NCBI RefSeq assembly: GCF_012371325.1
Contig: NZ_JAAZQX010000013.1
Location: 1 to 64,000 of the forward strand
Direction of reading: 5' to 3'
Source of the DNA: Acinetobacter sp. A2
Lineage (GTDB): Bacteria; Pseudomonadota; Gammaproteobacteria; Pseudomonadales; Moraxellaceae
DNA length: 64,000 nt
Shown: positions 19,872 through 29,550 of the stretch, piece after piece
Layout: every line of letters starts with the position of its first letter
Position numbering within the stretch: the stretch's first letter is position 1
Notes under the pieces: model-generated
Database searches by the model: none
Seen by the model: only the letters and a program-made list of their open reading frames with translations
Told to the model about the DNA's origin: nothing
Program-made: the position numbers and the translations under genes

Positions 19872-20076
19872 AAATGCAAGTAAAACAAAAAGGGCGGATG
19901 CACTATAAGAATTTAACCTAAGAAGGAGAAATAAGAAAAAACGATCACATGATTGTTAAAATAAATCAGTGATTTTGACGTTCCTGATATAAAAAGCCTG
20001 AGTTGATACGATTGCATAAATATAATTCGAGAAATTTTCTAAAATATGGCAGAATATACGGCTTTTAAAGTTTTAG

Positions 20077-21303
<1,227 letters not shown>

Positions 21304-21330
21304 GCGCTACAAAAAGTGACTGAGGACAGG

Positions 21331-22464
21331 ATGATAGAAGTGGTAGATGGGCAACGTCAGCTCAAGGGTTGTAAACGAATCGTTGTTAAAATCGGATCAT
21401 CTTTACTCACAGCCAATGGGCAAGGTTTAGATTTAGATGCGATCTCGCATTGGGCGGGACAAATTGCAGATCTACACAATGCAGGACACGAAATTATTTT
21501 GGTGTCATCGGGAGCTGTGGCTGAAGGTATGGTGCGAATGAAACTAGAACATCGACCCACTGATCTACCCAGTCTTCAGGCATGCGCTGCCATTGGTCAA
21601 ATGGGACTAATTCAGACTTGGTCAAGTGTGTTGGAAAAACACCAAATTCAAACGGCACAAGTACTTTTAACGCATGATGATCTGGCAGATCGTCGTCGTT
21701 ATTTAAACTCATGTGATGCTTTGCAGAACCTGATTGAATGGCGTGTGATTCCTGTCATTAATGAAAATGACACAGTCTCTACCGATGAAATTCGTTTTGG
21801 CGATAACGACACCTTAGCTGCAATGGTAGCAGGGCAAGTGCATGCAGACTTACTGATCATTTTGACTGATCAGCAAGGCATGTTTGACTCTGACCCACGT
21901 TCTAACCCAAATGCAAAACTGTTCCACACTGTACGTGCTTTAGATGAAAGTCTGTTTGATATGGCAGGTGGTGGTGGTAAGTTTGGCCGTGGCGGTATGC
22001 TGACCAAAGTTCGTGCGGCACGTTTAGCGGCTAAATCGGGCTGTCCGACGTTGATTGCCAGTGGTGAAAGTGACAACGTACTTGCGCGTTTAATGGCGGG
22101 CGAATTGTTGGGTACTTTATTTATTACCGATAATGACCGTATTGCCGCACATCAACAATGGTTGGCAGCACATTTACAAACAGCAGGACGTTTGGTGATT
22201 GATGATGGTGCAGTCAAAGCCATTAAAGAAAATCATCGCAGTTTATTGCCTGTGGGTGTAAAAGCCGTAGAAGGGCATTTTGACCGTGGTGATGTGGTGG
22301 AATGTGTAGATACGCAAGGCCATCGTGTGGCAGTTGGACGTGTAAACTTCAGTTCACGCTCTGCAGACTTAGTCAAAGGTTTGGCATCCGACAAAGTGCA
22401 TCAAGTCTTAGGTGAAGCACGTTCACTGGAGATGATTCACCGCAATCACATGGCAATATACTAG
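21331..22464 (+). CDS. proB: Glutamate 5-kinase, 3' end rebuilt by an integrated element
   Basis: First step of proline synthesis: phosphorylates glutamate with ATP. An amino-acid kinase domain (KIGSSLLT near residue 24; [17 protein letters not shown]) is followed by a C-terminal PUA domain. The ATG at 21331 is preferred (GAGG six bases upstream); a GTG at 21316 is in frame. The last codons lie in the left attachment site of the mobile element, and the stop is TAG. The matching right site at 31003 would code for the same end, ...HMAIY, with TAA. The product is therefore intact, with perhaps one changed residue (N for Y). Confidence 0.95.
   Translation: MIEVVDGQRQLKGCKRIVVKIGSSLLTANGQGLDLDAISHWAGQIADLHNAGHEIILVSSGAVAEGMVRMKLEHRPTDLPSLQACAAIGQMGLIQTWSSVLEKHQIQTAQVLLTHDDLADRRRYLNSCDALQNLIEWRVIPVINENDTVSTDEIRFGDNDTLAAMVAGQVHADLLIILTDQQGMFDSDPRSNPNAKLFHTVRALDESLFDMAGGGGKFGRGGMLTKVRAARLAAKSGCPTLIASGESDNVLARLMAGELLGTLFITDNDRIAAHQQWLAAHLQTAGRLVIDDGAVKAIKENHRSLLPVGVKAVEGHFDRGDVVECVDTQGHRVAVGRVNFSSRSADLVKGLASDKVHQVLGEARSLEMIHRNHMAIY
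22441..22463 (+). repeat. attL core
   Basis: Shares ATCACATGGCAAT plus flanking CGC and TACTA with the right copy, 21 of 23 identical. It covers the last codons of proB up to the second base of the stop. Confidence 0.85.
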
Positions 22465-22494
22465 CAAAAACTCACCATAACCAAACATAACGCT

Positions 22495-22527
22495 AAGGCT
22501 TGATTCTGTAAGGGATTGAGCCTTTTT
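22495..22527 (+). terminator. Terminator after proB supplied by the element
   Basis: AGGCTTGAT (22496-22504) pairs over nine positions, two of them G-T, with ATTGAGCCT (22515-22523), followed by TTTTT. It lies inside the element, so the element brings its own terminator for the interrupted gene. Confidence 0.65.
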
Positions 22528-22562
22528 GTTGTGTAGTGCAATAACATGCAATAGACTAACAA

Positions 22563-22597
22563 GAGGTTAAATCGAGAGGTTAAATTGGAGGTTAAAT
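22563..22597 (+). repeat. Three arm-type direct repeats near attL
   Basis: GAGGTTAAAT occurs at 22563, 22576 and 22588, spaced 13 and 12 bases. The same 10-mer appears twice near the right end. The arrangement matches the arm-type sites bound by the N-terminal domain of lambda/P4-type integrases. Confidence 0.75.
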
Positions 22598-22606
22598 ATT
22601 ATTAAT

Positions 22607-22639
22607 CGCCATAAATACTAGAAATTAAGCGCCATAAAT
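22607..22639 (+). repeat. Direct repeat CGCCATAAAT upstream of int
   Basis: CGCCATAAAT at 22607-22616 and again at 22630-22639, 23 bases apart (about two helical turns), directly upstream of the integrase start. It may be an operator or an excisionase/AlpA binding site; this is an inference from position. Confidence 0.45.
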
Positions 22640-22680
22640 TTTAGAGCCTCTTAACTATATGAATTATTGAGGGAATAGCG

Positions 22681-23871
22681 ATGCTGTCAAAATTACAAAT
22701 TGATGCGATTAAACCAACCTCTAAGCTGCAAAAAATCCACGACAGCGAGATGCTGTACTTGTTTGTTTCCCCAACAGGTCGCAAAACTTGGAAAGTGCTT
22801 TATACGCTTGGCGGTAAGAAAAACACCATCACTTTGGGCGAATATCCAAAGGTGCTGAATGCTAAAGATGCACGTTTAAGACGTGATGAGATAAAAAAAC
22901 AAATATCAGAGGGCATTAACCCGACTGAGCAAAAACGACAAGAAAAGATTAAAGATTTATCAGAGATGAGTTTTGCCGACTTGATAAGGCTTTACATGGA
23001 AAAAGTCACACCACACAAAAGGGGTGGACGTGTGGAAACCATTATCTTGAGTAACTATATAAAATCATTTCCCCGATTGATGAAAAAACCAGTAAACCAA
23101 CTGGGGCAGCTAGACATGATTCAATTTAGGGATGAACGGCTGAAAAAGGTTAAGGGTGCAACAGTCGCTAGGGATTTAGGCTTATTGAGTGCTGTATTCA
23201 AGTATGCACGACAAGAACTAAGAATTATGACCAACTCCCCATTGGATGACATAGCAAAGCCGAAGCAGTCACCTAGTAGAAATAGACGTATCTCTCAGGA
23301 TGAAATAGACCAAATTTTGCAGGCATTCAAATATGATGGGCGTTCTCAACCAGTCACCAAAAAACAGCAGACCGCTTGGGCATTTCTCTTTGCAATTGAA
23401 ACGGCGATGCGAGCAGGCGAGATAACAGGCTTAAAGTGGGCAGACGTTTACGACAAGCATGTTGAACTTGAAATCACAAAGAACGGTACAGCTAGAAAAG
23501 TCCCTTTATCTAAGCGAGCCATTGAGCTTCTAAGTTATATGCGAGGTATAGATGAAACTGATGTATGTACCGTTAAAAGCAAGGTTGGGGATGGTGAAGT
23601 GGGCAGAGGTGCATTGTCAGCATATTTTAATCAAGTGGTGAAAGGTAAATTAAAAATTAATGACTTAACTTTCCATGACACCCGACATGAAGCTATTTCA
23701 CGGATGGTTAAAACTGCAAAACTCCCAGTAGAGGTACTGGCAAAAATCACAGGTCATAAAACCATTGGTATTTTAATTAATACCTATTACAACCCCGACA
23801 TTGAAGAACTAGCCGACCACCTACACAAAGAGGATGACCCCGACATTATTTTATTTAAAAAGACAGTGTAA
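22681..23871 (+). CDS. int: Tyrosine-type integrase, P4-like (DUF4102 arm domain)
   Basis: Site-specific recombinase for insertion and excision of the element. The N-terminal arm-binding domain covers residues 1-85 (LYLFVSPTGRKTWKVLYTLGG and TLGEYP), with a core-binding domain to about residue 190 and the catalytic domain after it. The catalytic set is R244 (RAGEITGLKW), H332 and R335 (HDTRHEA), a histidine in GHKTIG, and a tyrosine at 369 or 370 (NTYYNP). The 396-aa length is typical. GAGGG lies upstream of the start. It lies just inside attL, as expected for an integrase next to its attachment site. Confidence 0.95.
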   Translation: MLSKLQIDAIKPTSKLQKIHDSEMLYLFVSPTGRKTWKVLYTLGGKKNTITLGEYPKVLNAKDARLRRDEIKKQISEGINPTEQKRQEKIKDLSEMSFADLIRLYMEKVTPHKRGGRVETIILSNYIKSFPRLMKKPVNQLGQLDMIQFRDERLKKVKGATVARDLGLLSAVFKYARQELRIMTNSPLDDIAKPKQSPSRNRRISQDEIDQILQAFKYDGRSQPVTKKQQTAWAFLFAIETAMRAGEITGLKWADVYDKHVELEITKNGTARKVPLSKRAIELLSYMRGIDETDVCTVKSKVGDGEVGRGALSAYFNQVVKGKLKINDLTFHDTRHEAISRMVKTAKLPVEVLAKITGHKTIGILINTYYNPDIEELADHLHKEDDPDIILFKKTV

Positions 23872-23931
23872 GCGACAAGCTAGGACGTTCAATGATTGGC
23901 AGTAACTTGTCATTTCGCTTATATTCAGATT

Positions 23932-23984
23932 GCTAAGTCTAGGTTAGCTCCCGAAAGTCGGACACCCAATCCGATTGACTTAGC
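23932..23984 (+). ncRNA. Structured segment between int and the next gene, possible regulatory RNA
   Basis: GCTAAGTC (23932-23939) pairs perfectly with GACTTAGC (23977-23984). Inside it, TCGGA (23958-23962) pairs with TCCGA (23970-23974), extended by A-T and G-T pairs, around a CACCCAA loop. The nested hairpins sit about 30 bases before the start at 24016. P4-like satellites have a structured immunity RNA (CI RNA) in a comparable early leader; calling this one is an inference. Confidence 0.4.
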
Positions 23985-24015
23985 AGCTTATTTTGGGGTG
24001 CTGTGGGAGGCATGA

Positions 24016-24855
24016 ATGGATTTACAACCATTAAACAATTTTGATCGTTTAGCATTATTAGATACGTTAAATATTATCGAGGCATCTGCATTGATAGCAG
24101 GGATTGCGCCTAGTGATATTTCTGAAGATTGGTGGAATGATGAATTGCATTACAACGTAGCGAATCATCGTAAATACCATGATAGTGCAAGAGATGATTT
24201 TTATATTGCCTACAATGCAGTAAAAAGAGCCATACGAGGCGATAAGCTAAAAGCACAAATTGCAGTAGATGAAGCAACTTGCATTGCTTACTTTGCTTCA
24301 CAAAAAGACCACCCCAACGACAATAATAGGGATTGGTTGTGTCGAGGAATGATTGATAGGGAAACACTAATAGACCGAGAGGACTTAAAGAACTGGCTAA
24401 AAGAAATACCTTGCCACCCATCGGCATTTTTTAGTGAGAAGCCACAAGTCGAATATTTAAATAAAAAACACAAAAACTACTCTCCAACATTAGCCCTTAT
24501 GGTTACAGCATGGCTTCATTCAAAGGAAATGGATTTAGCTGGCAATGCGCCAGTAAAGCAGCTAGAAGCCGTTATAAAAGAAATAGGGGACAGGTTTTTG
24601 GATGAAGAAACTCTAACAAATACAATAATTAACAACATGGCAAGCCTAACCAGTCCGAGTGATAAGAGCGGTCGCCCTCCTAAAAAGGAGATTGTAGCCG
24701 ATGTTATTCAAACAGACGAATCAGGCAGCAACACAGATTTAGAATTGATTAAAAAACAATCAAACAGAAGTGTTTTATCGGCTGATTTTTCAGCACTGAT
24801 AGATGGTAATAGTCATAACCAAGTAAATATAGCCGATGATGAGCTACCGTTTTAA
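24016..24855 (+). CDS. Unknown element protein ending in an SSB-like acidic tip
   Basis: A 279-aa soluble protein. The central part (KNWLKEIPCHPSAFF, then LNKKHKNYSPTLALMVTAWL, quoted as NYSPTLALMVTAW) matches the general look of a mobile-element family of unknown function. Residues about 200-270 are low-complexity and probably flexible, and the chain ends ADDELPF. That tip closely resembles the DDDIPF end of bacterial SSB, the docking site for RecO, RecQ, PriA and other partners. GGGAGG lies six bases before the start. It is the first gene after the structured segment. Function unknown. Confidence 0.75.
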   Translation: MDLQPLNNFDRLALLDTLNIIEASALIAGIAPSDISEDWWNDELHYNVANHRKYHDSARDDFYIAYNAVKRAIRGDKLKAQIAVDEATCIAYFASQKDHPNDNNRDWLCRGMIDRETLIDREDLKNWLKEIPCHPSAFFSEKPQVEYLNKKHKNYSPTLALMVTAWLHSKEMDLAGNAPVKQLEAVIKEIGDRFLDEETLTNTIINNMASLTSPSDKSGRPPKKEIVADVIQTDESGSNTDLELIKKQSNRSVLSADFSALIDGNSHNQVNIADDELPF

Positions 24856-25020
24856 GATATTGAATTATAAGTTAAAGCTCATTTTTATATTTTATAAAAA
24901 ATCAATCTAACCAAAAAAATATACAGCCCTATTTTCTAAATGTAGAGCAATTTTTTTGCATAAAAATCCTACACATACTTCACCCAAGCAATAACGCTAA
25001 GTAACTTGCAAGGGTGCAAT

Positions 25021-25314
25021 ATGTCAGCACATGAAAAATACGCTCGCATTAAACAATTAGCGAGCGCACCATCTACCCCCGAAAAAATCTACACCATCAA
25101 GACAGGCGAAAACGCAGGCATGAAACGCAAAGTTAATGCCAAGCCTGAGCGCATCGGACTGTTACCAGTGACCGAAAAAACAATATGGACTTGGGTGCGT
25201 GAGGGGAAATTTCCGAAGCCTTTAAAACTCTCAAGCAACGTCACTGTATGGCGCATGTCAGAGGTCGAGGCGTGGATTGAAGAACAAGCCGACCTTGCAA
25301 CGATGGAGGCTTAA
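25021..25314 (+). CDS. alpA: AlpA-family DNA-binding regulator
   Basis: A 97-aa protein with the AlpA/excisionase-type winged helix: LLPVTEKTIWTWVREGKFPKPLKL, quoted as TEKTIWTWVREGKFPKPLKL, then VTVWRMSEVEAWIEE. In P4-like elements such proteins activate or regulate integrase and act in excision. The ATG at 25021 is chosen (AAGGG upstream); a TTG at 25006 is in frame. It is preceded by an AT-rich gap and probably starts the transcript that runs to the DUF3987 gene. Confidence 0.85.
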   Translation: MSAHEKYARIKQLASAPSTPEKIYTIKTGENAGMKRKVNAKPERIGLLPVTEKTIWTWVREGKFPKPLKLSSNVTVWRMSEVEAWIEEQADLATMEA

Positions 25315-25317
25315 TCA

Positions 25318-25533
25318 ATGAATAACACTCAATTAAAACAAGTCCTAGCACACCTCAAGCAAGGCAAGACCATTTCACAAGCTGAAGCTATCGACCTTTT
25401 CAACTGCTACCGCCTGAGCGCAATTATTAGGCGTTTACGCAATGCAGGCTATGACATTGTGACCCATAACGAGCGCAATAAGTCAGGCATTGGCAGACAT
25501 GCACGTTATGAACTTCGGGAGGTGGCAGCATGA
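25318..25533 (+). CDS. Small helix-turn-helix protein
   Basis: A 71-aa protein with one HTH: LKQGKTISQAEAIDLFNCYRLSAIIRRLRNAGYDI (in part: ISQAEAIDLFNCYRLSAIIR), then a wing-like basic strand. It resembles the HTH_39-type domain common in phages and islands. It starts three bases after alpA stops and overlaps the next gene by four bases, so it is co-translated. It may be a second regulator or a replication accessory factor. Confidence 0.75.
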   Translation: MNNTQLKQVLAHLKQGKTISQAEAIDLFNCYRLSAIIRRLRNAGYDIVTHNERNKSGIGRHARYELREVAA

Positions 25534-25769
25534 AAGATTTTGTATTGGCTTCATACCGACCAATGAATGACACAGAAACTGAAGCGCATTTAATCGTGAA
25601 TGATGATGCAATGGTTTTTGTTGAACTTGATGCGGTGGATGGTGCAGAGCTAGAGATTTTGGCGGCTCATGCACAATTAATGAAAAACCCCGATGCGGTG
25701 GACGTTGTGGCATTTCACTACGGCAGCTTAAAGACCTTGTTTGACAAGTTGGCAGAGGTGTCAGCATGA
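25530..25769 (+). CDS. Unknown element protein, 79 aa
   Basis: Acidic small protein with a patch of alternating hydrophobic residues (AMVFVELDAVDGAELEILAA) and no cysteine, membrane segment or known motif. It overlaps its neighbours on both sides by four bases (ATGA), which strongly suggests a translated gene. Confidence 0.65.
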   Translation: MKDFVLASYRPMNDTETEAHLIVNDDAMVFVELDAVDGAELEILAAHAQLMKNPDAVDVVAFHYGSLKTLFDKLAEVSA

Positions 25770-25963
25770 GCGAAATTATAGATTTTAAATCCGAAAATGA
25801 TGCAGACAGCCAACCCATGACCGATGACGAAATGCGGTTAGCGAATATCTACGACATTGCAGTCGGTTTGATTATTGATATTGAGGAGGGGCGTATTTTC
25901 TCAATGGCAGAAATCAAAGCACAGATGATTGAAGTCCTAGAGATTATTCAAGAGGAGTTATAA
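25766..25963 (+). CDS. Unknown element protein, 65 aa
   Basis: Very acidic small protein (SEIIDFKSENDADSQPMTDDE) with a helical C-terminal half. The negative charge is similar to DNA-mimic or anti-host proteins, but that is only a compositional resemblance. The ATG overlaps the previous stop by four bases. GAGGAG near its 3' end serves the next gene. Confidence 0.6.
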   Translation: MSEIIDFKSENDADSQPMTDDEMRLANIYDIAVGLIIDIEEGRIFSMAEIKAQMIEVLEIIQEEL

Positions 25964-25965
25964 GC

Positions 25966-26352
25966 ATGAAAGAGCTATTTTTTGAAATGTTTAAGGGACT
26001 ACTTCTAGGCATGTGTTTTGTTTTGTTTTGCTTTGTTATTGCAAGTCTAAGCCGTTCCGCTTATGCTGTAGACCTCTCAAAATCTAACAGCGTTACCCCA
26101 CAGCGTCATTGTGGTTTTATTGTGCCTAAGTTTTGCAAAGCCTCTCAAGCTGTGCAGAAAACAAGCGCAAGCGTTTCAGCTACGCAAACAAGGCTGCAAT
26201 CCCTCTATGAGGGGCAGACACGACAAAATAAGGCAGCAATGCCGAATATGTCGGGCGATTCTGTTAGATCGAGAGTGATGCCCCTCGCCTTAATTTCTCA
26301 AGTTAAGCCGAATCTCAACTCAAAACTAACAGGAGGCAATTCTCATGCCTAA
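25966..26352 (+). CDS. Unknown element protein with an N-terminal membrane or signal segment
   Basis: A 128-aa protein. A strongly hydrophobic segment (residues about 8-28, GLLLGMCFVLFCFVIASL) is followed by SRSAYA, a plausible signal-peptidase site. The remaining 95 residues are basic, Q/S/T-rich and contain two cysteines (RHCGF, KFCKA). It would be in or across the inner membrane, unlike the other genes of the element. A good GAGGAG precedes the start. Function unknown. Confidence 0.6.
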   Translation: MKELFFEMFKGLLLGMCFVLFCFVIASLSRSAYAVDLSKSNSVTPQRHCGFIVPKFCKASQAVQKTSASVSATQTRLQSLYEGQTRQNKAAMPNMSGDSVRSRVMPLALISQVKPNLNSKLTGGNSHA

Positions 26353-26650
26353 ACAAATCAATTCTACAAATGCACCTAAAAAATACGATGCAGGCGACAT
26401 GCACGACATTCAGTCGTTGGCTGCGTATGACATGAACTGGATGCAAAGCGCACTAAACCGAGTACGCCGTGACTTCATCAAGTTAAGTGTGGACTTACAG
26501 CAGCAAGGCATACATTCATGCCATTTCGATGAACTAAAAACCGCACTGGAAATGTATAGCTACCTAGCAGAGGAACGTCATAGCTTCCATGTGGAAATGT
26601 CAGAACAATATGAAAAAGAGTGGCAGAACACCAAAGGGGGTGCGGAATGA
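26345..26650 (+). CDS. Unknown element protein, 101 aa
   Basis: Soluble helical protein (HDIQSLAAYDMNWMQSALNRVRRDFIKL in part: AAYDMNWMQSALNRVRRDF), no known motif. It overlaps the previous gene by eight bases and the DUF3987 gene by four, so it is part of the same translational chain. Confidence 0.65.
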   Translation: MPKQINSTNAPKKYDAGDMHDIQSLAAYDMNWMQSALNRVRRDFIKLSVDLQQQGIHSCHFDELKTALEMYSYLAEERHSFHVEMSEQYEKEWQNTKGGAE

Positions 26651-28743
26651 ATGCAAAACACCCCGATATTTTAAACAAGCCAATACCTCTAGCAGTTAAT
26701 ATCGACCCAGTAACAGGGCATCGGGTAGAGTTTTTTCAGCTAGAAGATTTTGCGACAAACTGTATTGATGAGGGCAATTTTAAAGTAAAGCCTGAGAGCT
26801 ATATCTACTCTAAATTGCCTAATTATAACTGCGAAAATTGCGAAGCCTACCCCTTAGTGAATCCAAAACAATTGAGCGAGGTTATAGGCTATGCAGTCAG
26901 AGGTACAGCAAGAAAATACGACACCACCACAACACCATTTAAAGAAATAGACAGCCAACAAGTGTCATTCATTATTGGTAAAAAAGGATTGTTTGCAAGC
27001 GGTTTAAATAAACCTCATTTATCGTATGTAGTCGGTACAAATGATATGGATTTATTTATTCAACTTGCTAAGGCAGGCAAAGCGGTTTTGCTGCATCAAA
27101 GTTTAGATGAAGCGTACAAGATTTTAAACAGTGGTATGCCTAAAACTGTTTTTAGATTGATTGCAGGCAAGATTCCACCAAAAGAAAATACTGATTTATT
27201 TGTTCAAGTGGATGACTCTTTTAGAGCGTTTACCTCTCAACAAATAGAAATGTTTTTTCTTGAGAAACGGAAGCAAATTATTGAATCAGGTGCATTCAAT
27301 CAAGATGCAGATTCTCAACACTGGGGCGAGTTGCTACCACTTCAACAAGCGGAATCAGTACCAAGCAACCCTTATCCTATTGATGCACTGCCATTGTTAG
27401 CAAGGGAGGCAGTTTTAGCTATTTCCGAGCATGTGCAATCACCAATAGCCATGACTGCACAATGTGTTATTGGTGCAATGTCACATATTGCTCAAGCCAA
27501 AGTAAATGCACCCGATAGATTCAAAGCACACGGCGAGCCATGCAGTCTATTTTTACTCACAGAGGGGCAAAGTGGCAGCCGTAAGAGTACAAGCAAAAAT
27601 CTAGCAGATCGTGCGATTTTGGACTATGAGCGCAAGCAGTATGAAATATACCGAGCCGATTTAGAGCAATGGAAAAGTGGTCAAGCAGGATTACCCAAAA
27701 AAGACCGTGAGGCGTACTGTGCAGAGAATCCACCACCGAATGACCCTAGCACCCTATACAGCGACATAACCCTTGAATCTATTGCAGGATTGTTTATTGA
27801 TGGAATCTTGCAAAATGCTTCTATTTCAAGTGATGAAGCAGGGCAATTTTTCGGTGGGCATACTATGAAAGCCGATACACGTAACCAAGCATTAGGCGGT
27901 TATACAAAACTGTTTGATGATGGGTATGTGGAACGTACACGCTCAAAGTCAAACCTCAATGGCAGTGGTCGGGCGCATGACGTTCGAGTGACGTTTAATC
28001 TACAAGGGCAGCGTGAAGTTTTAGACAATGCCTTAAAAGACCCAGTGCTAAGGGGGCAAGGTTTTTTACCTAGATTCATCTTAACCATTCCTGAAAACTT
28101 GGCAGGCACACGCCTACAAGATGCAGCATATCGCAATAAAAACGCCAACAAAGACCACAGGCTTATTGCTTACTGGACACGGTGCGAATCATTGCTCGAT
28201 AGCTGCCCACAGGTACAAACAGGGCATGAGCTACACAATGGGCGGTATGTCATCCCTATGAATGAGGAAGCCATAGCGATTGATACAGAATTTTATAACG
28301 TCATTGAGTCGCTACAACGTGCAGGCAAGCGTTTTGAGTACCTACAGGCGTTTGCGAGCCGTGCTAGTCAATTGGCACGCCGTTTAGCCACTGTATTTGC
28401 TTATTTTGAGGGACTGCAACAGATTGATGGCAAAACCTTGCAAGGAGCTTGTGAGGTCGTCAAACACTCATTAAATGAATGGGCAATGTATGCAGAAATT
28501 GAGGTTAAGGCGGAAAGTGATGCTCAAAAGCTGATTAAGTGGCTTATCGGTAAATGTGTGCAGCAAAAAACAGACCGACTTACTTACTCTTACATGCAGA
28601 CATCATGCCCAAGACCGATGCAGAAAAACAATCATCTTTTAGAAATGGTTATTCAACAGTTAGAGGATTCTAACCATATCAAAATTGAATCGTTGGGGCG
28701 TACTCGGTACGTTGTAATTAATCCTTTATTACTGAAATCGTGA
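26647..28743 (+). CDS. DUF3987 primase/helicase-like replication protein
   Basis: A 698-aa protein with a P-loop GQSGSRKST at residues 307-315 (lysine 313) in the DUF3987 (YfjI-like) domain. The motif DEAGQFFGGH further on is a likely Walker B. The N-terminal 250 residues are a separate domain, with CENCEAYPL near residue 45 and a Toprim-like or unknown region. Such proteins serve as replication initiator/primase-helicases in satellites and islands. The start at 26647 overlaps the previous stop (ATGA) and has a strong G-rich Shine-Dalgarno. The iteron cluster starts at its stop codon. Confidence 0.85.
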   Translation: MNAKHPDILNKPIPLAVNIDPVTGHRVEFFQLEDFATNCIDEGNFKVKPESYIYSKLPNYNCENCEAYPLVNPKQLSEVIGYAVRGTARKYDTTTTPFKEIDSQQVSFIIGKKGLFASGLNKPHLSYVVGTNDMDLFIQLAKAGKAVLLHQSLDEAYKILNSGMPKTVFRLIAGKIPPKENTDLFVQVDDSFRAFTSQQIEMFFLEKRKQIIESGAFNQDADSQHWGELLPLQQAESVPSNPYPIDALPLLAREAVLAISEHVQSPIAMTAQCVIGAMSHIAQAKVNAPDRFKAHGEPCSLFLLTEGQSGSRKSTSKNLADRAILDYERKQYEIYRADLEQWKSGQAGLPKKDREAYCAENPPPNDPSTLYSDITLESIAGLFIDGILQNASISSDEAGQFFGGHTMKADTRNQALGGYTKLFDDGYVERTRSKSNLNGSGRAHDVRVTFNLQGQREVLDNALKDPVLRGQGFLPRFILTIPENLAGTRLQDAAYRNKNANKDHRLIAYWTRCESLLDSCPQVQTGHELHNGRYVIPMNEEAIAIDTEFYNVIESLQRAGKRFEYLQAFASRASQLARRLATVFAYFEGLQQIDGKTLQGACEVVKHSLNEWAMYAEIEVKAESDAQKLIKWLIGKCVQQKTDRLTYSYMQTSCPRPMQKNNHLLEMVIQQLEDSNHIKIESLGRTRYVVINPLLLKS

Positions 28744-28943
28744 CTAAGTGACTAAGTTAAGCCGAAACCCTTATACAGCAAGGCTTTTCACTTAGCAGTC
28801 AGCAAAAATGGCTTTGACTAAATGACTAAGTGGATGACTAAACCACGTATTCATTTAGTCACTTAGTCATTGTGATATTTAGTGACTGCTAAACGTAAAC
28901 CCATATATATAAAGGCATACAGAGCAATTTAGTCATTTAGTCA
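28741..28943. repeat. Iteron cluster, probable replication origin of the element
   Basis: The 8-mer TGACTAAR occurs on the plus strand at 28741, 28749, 28815, 28823 and 28835, and inverted (YTTAGTCA) at 28854, 28862, 28928 and 28936; a variant is at 28878. Several copies are in tandem with an 8-base period, and the two orientations face each other. The first copy overlaps the stop codon of the DUF3987 gene. The layout matches iteron origins beside primase-type initiators in P4 and PICI elements. Confidence 0.7.
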
Positions 28944-28980
28944 GCTTTTTAGATAAATGAAATATATTGAGAATTGAACA

Positions 28981-29307
28981 ATGGCGAACGTGAATAAATC
29001 AATCGTGATGGGTGTGCTAGGTCGTGACCCTGAAACAAAACAATTTCCCAATGGTGGCAGCGTTACTAATTTCAGCGTTGCAACTACCGACCACTGGAAA
29101 GACAAAGCCACTGGCGAGCGCAAAAGTGCTACAGAATGGCACAGAATCACCACTAGCAACCGATTAGGCGAGATTGCGAGCAAGTACCTCAAGAAAGGCA
29201 GCAAGGTTTATATTGAGGGCAGCATGAGAACAAGGAAGTGGAAAGACCAAAGCGGTGCAGATCGTGAAGTCACAGAGATAAAGGCGGATATTCTGCAATT
29301 GCTGTGA
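28981..29307 (+). CDS. ssb: Single-stranded DNA-binding protein lacking the acidic tip
   Basis: A 108-aa SSB. The OB-fold is complete: MANVNKSIVMGVLGRDPETK, then TNFSVATTDHWKD, EWHRITTSNRLGEIASKYLKKG, and VYIEGSMRTRKW near residue 80. The chain ends DILQLL right after the fold, without the flexible linker and DDDIPF tip needed to recruit partner proteins. Host SSBs are about 170-190 aa. It follows the iteron region, consistent with a role in element replication. A terminator comes 22 bases later. Confidence 0.92.
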   Translation: MANVNKSIVMGVLGRDPETKQFPNGGSVTNFSVATTDHWKDKATGERKSATEWHRITTSNRLGEIASKYLKKGSKVYIEGSMRTRKWKDQSGADREVTEIKADILQLL

Positions 29308-29329
29308 TGCTAGATAACTTGTCACGGAT

Positions 29330-29357
29330 AGCTCCCTAAAAATGGGGAGCTTTTTTT
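29330..29357 (+). terminator. Terminator after ssb
   Basis: AGCTCCC (29330-29336) pairs with GGGAGCT (29345-29351) and is followed by a T run. The upstream sequence TAACTTGTCA and the TAGCTCCC of the stem also occur near 23911-23951. Confidence 0.8.
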
Positions 29358-29550
29358 ATTCCTTAGATTCGATTAGATCGGCATAGTCTAATTAGACAAA
29401 ACCTTAAACATGATTCAAACCTAGACCTTGATTGCCAACCTAAATCATTAGTGAAATTTCATATTGAAAAACACTGTAAAATGACTAAAACACAGGGTAC
29501 ATAAGGCATTGAGCCTGATTTAATACTTGTGAATTGAGGTGCAGTTATTT

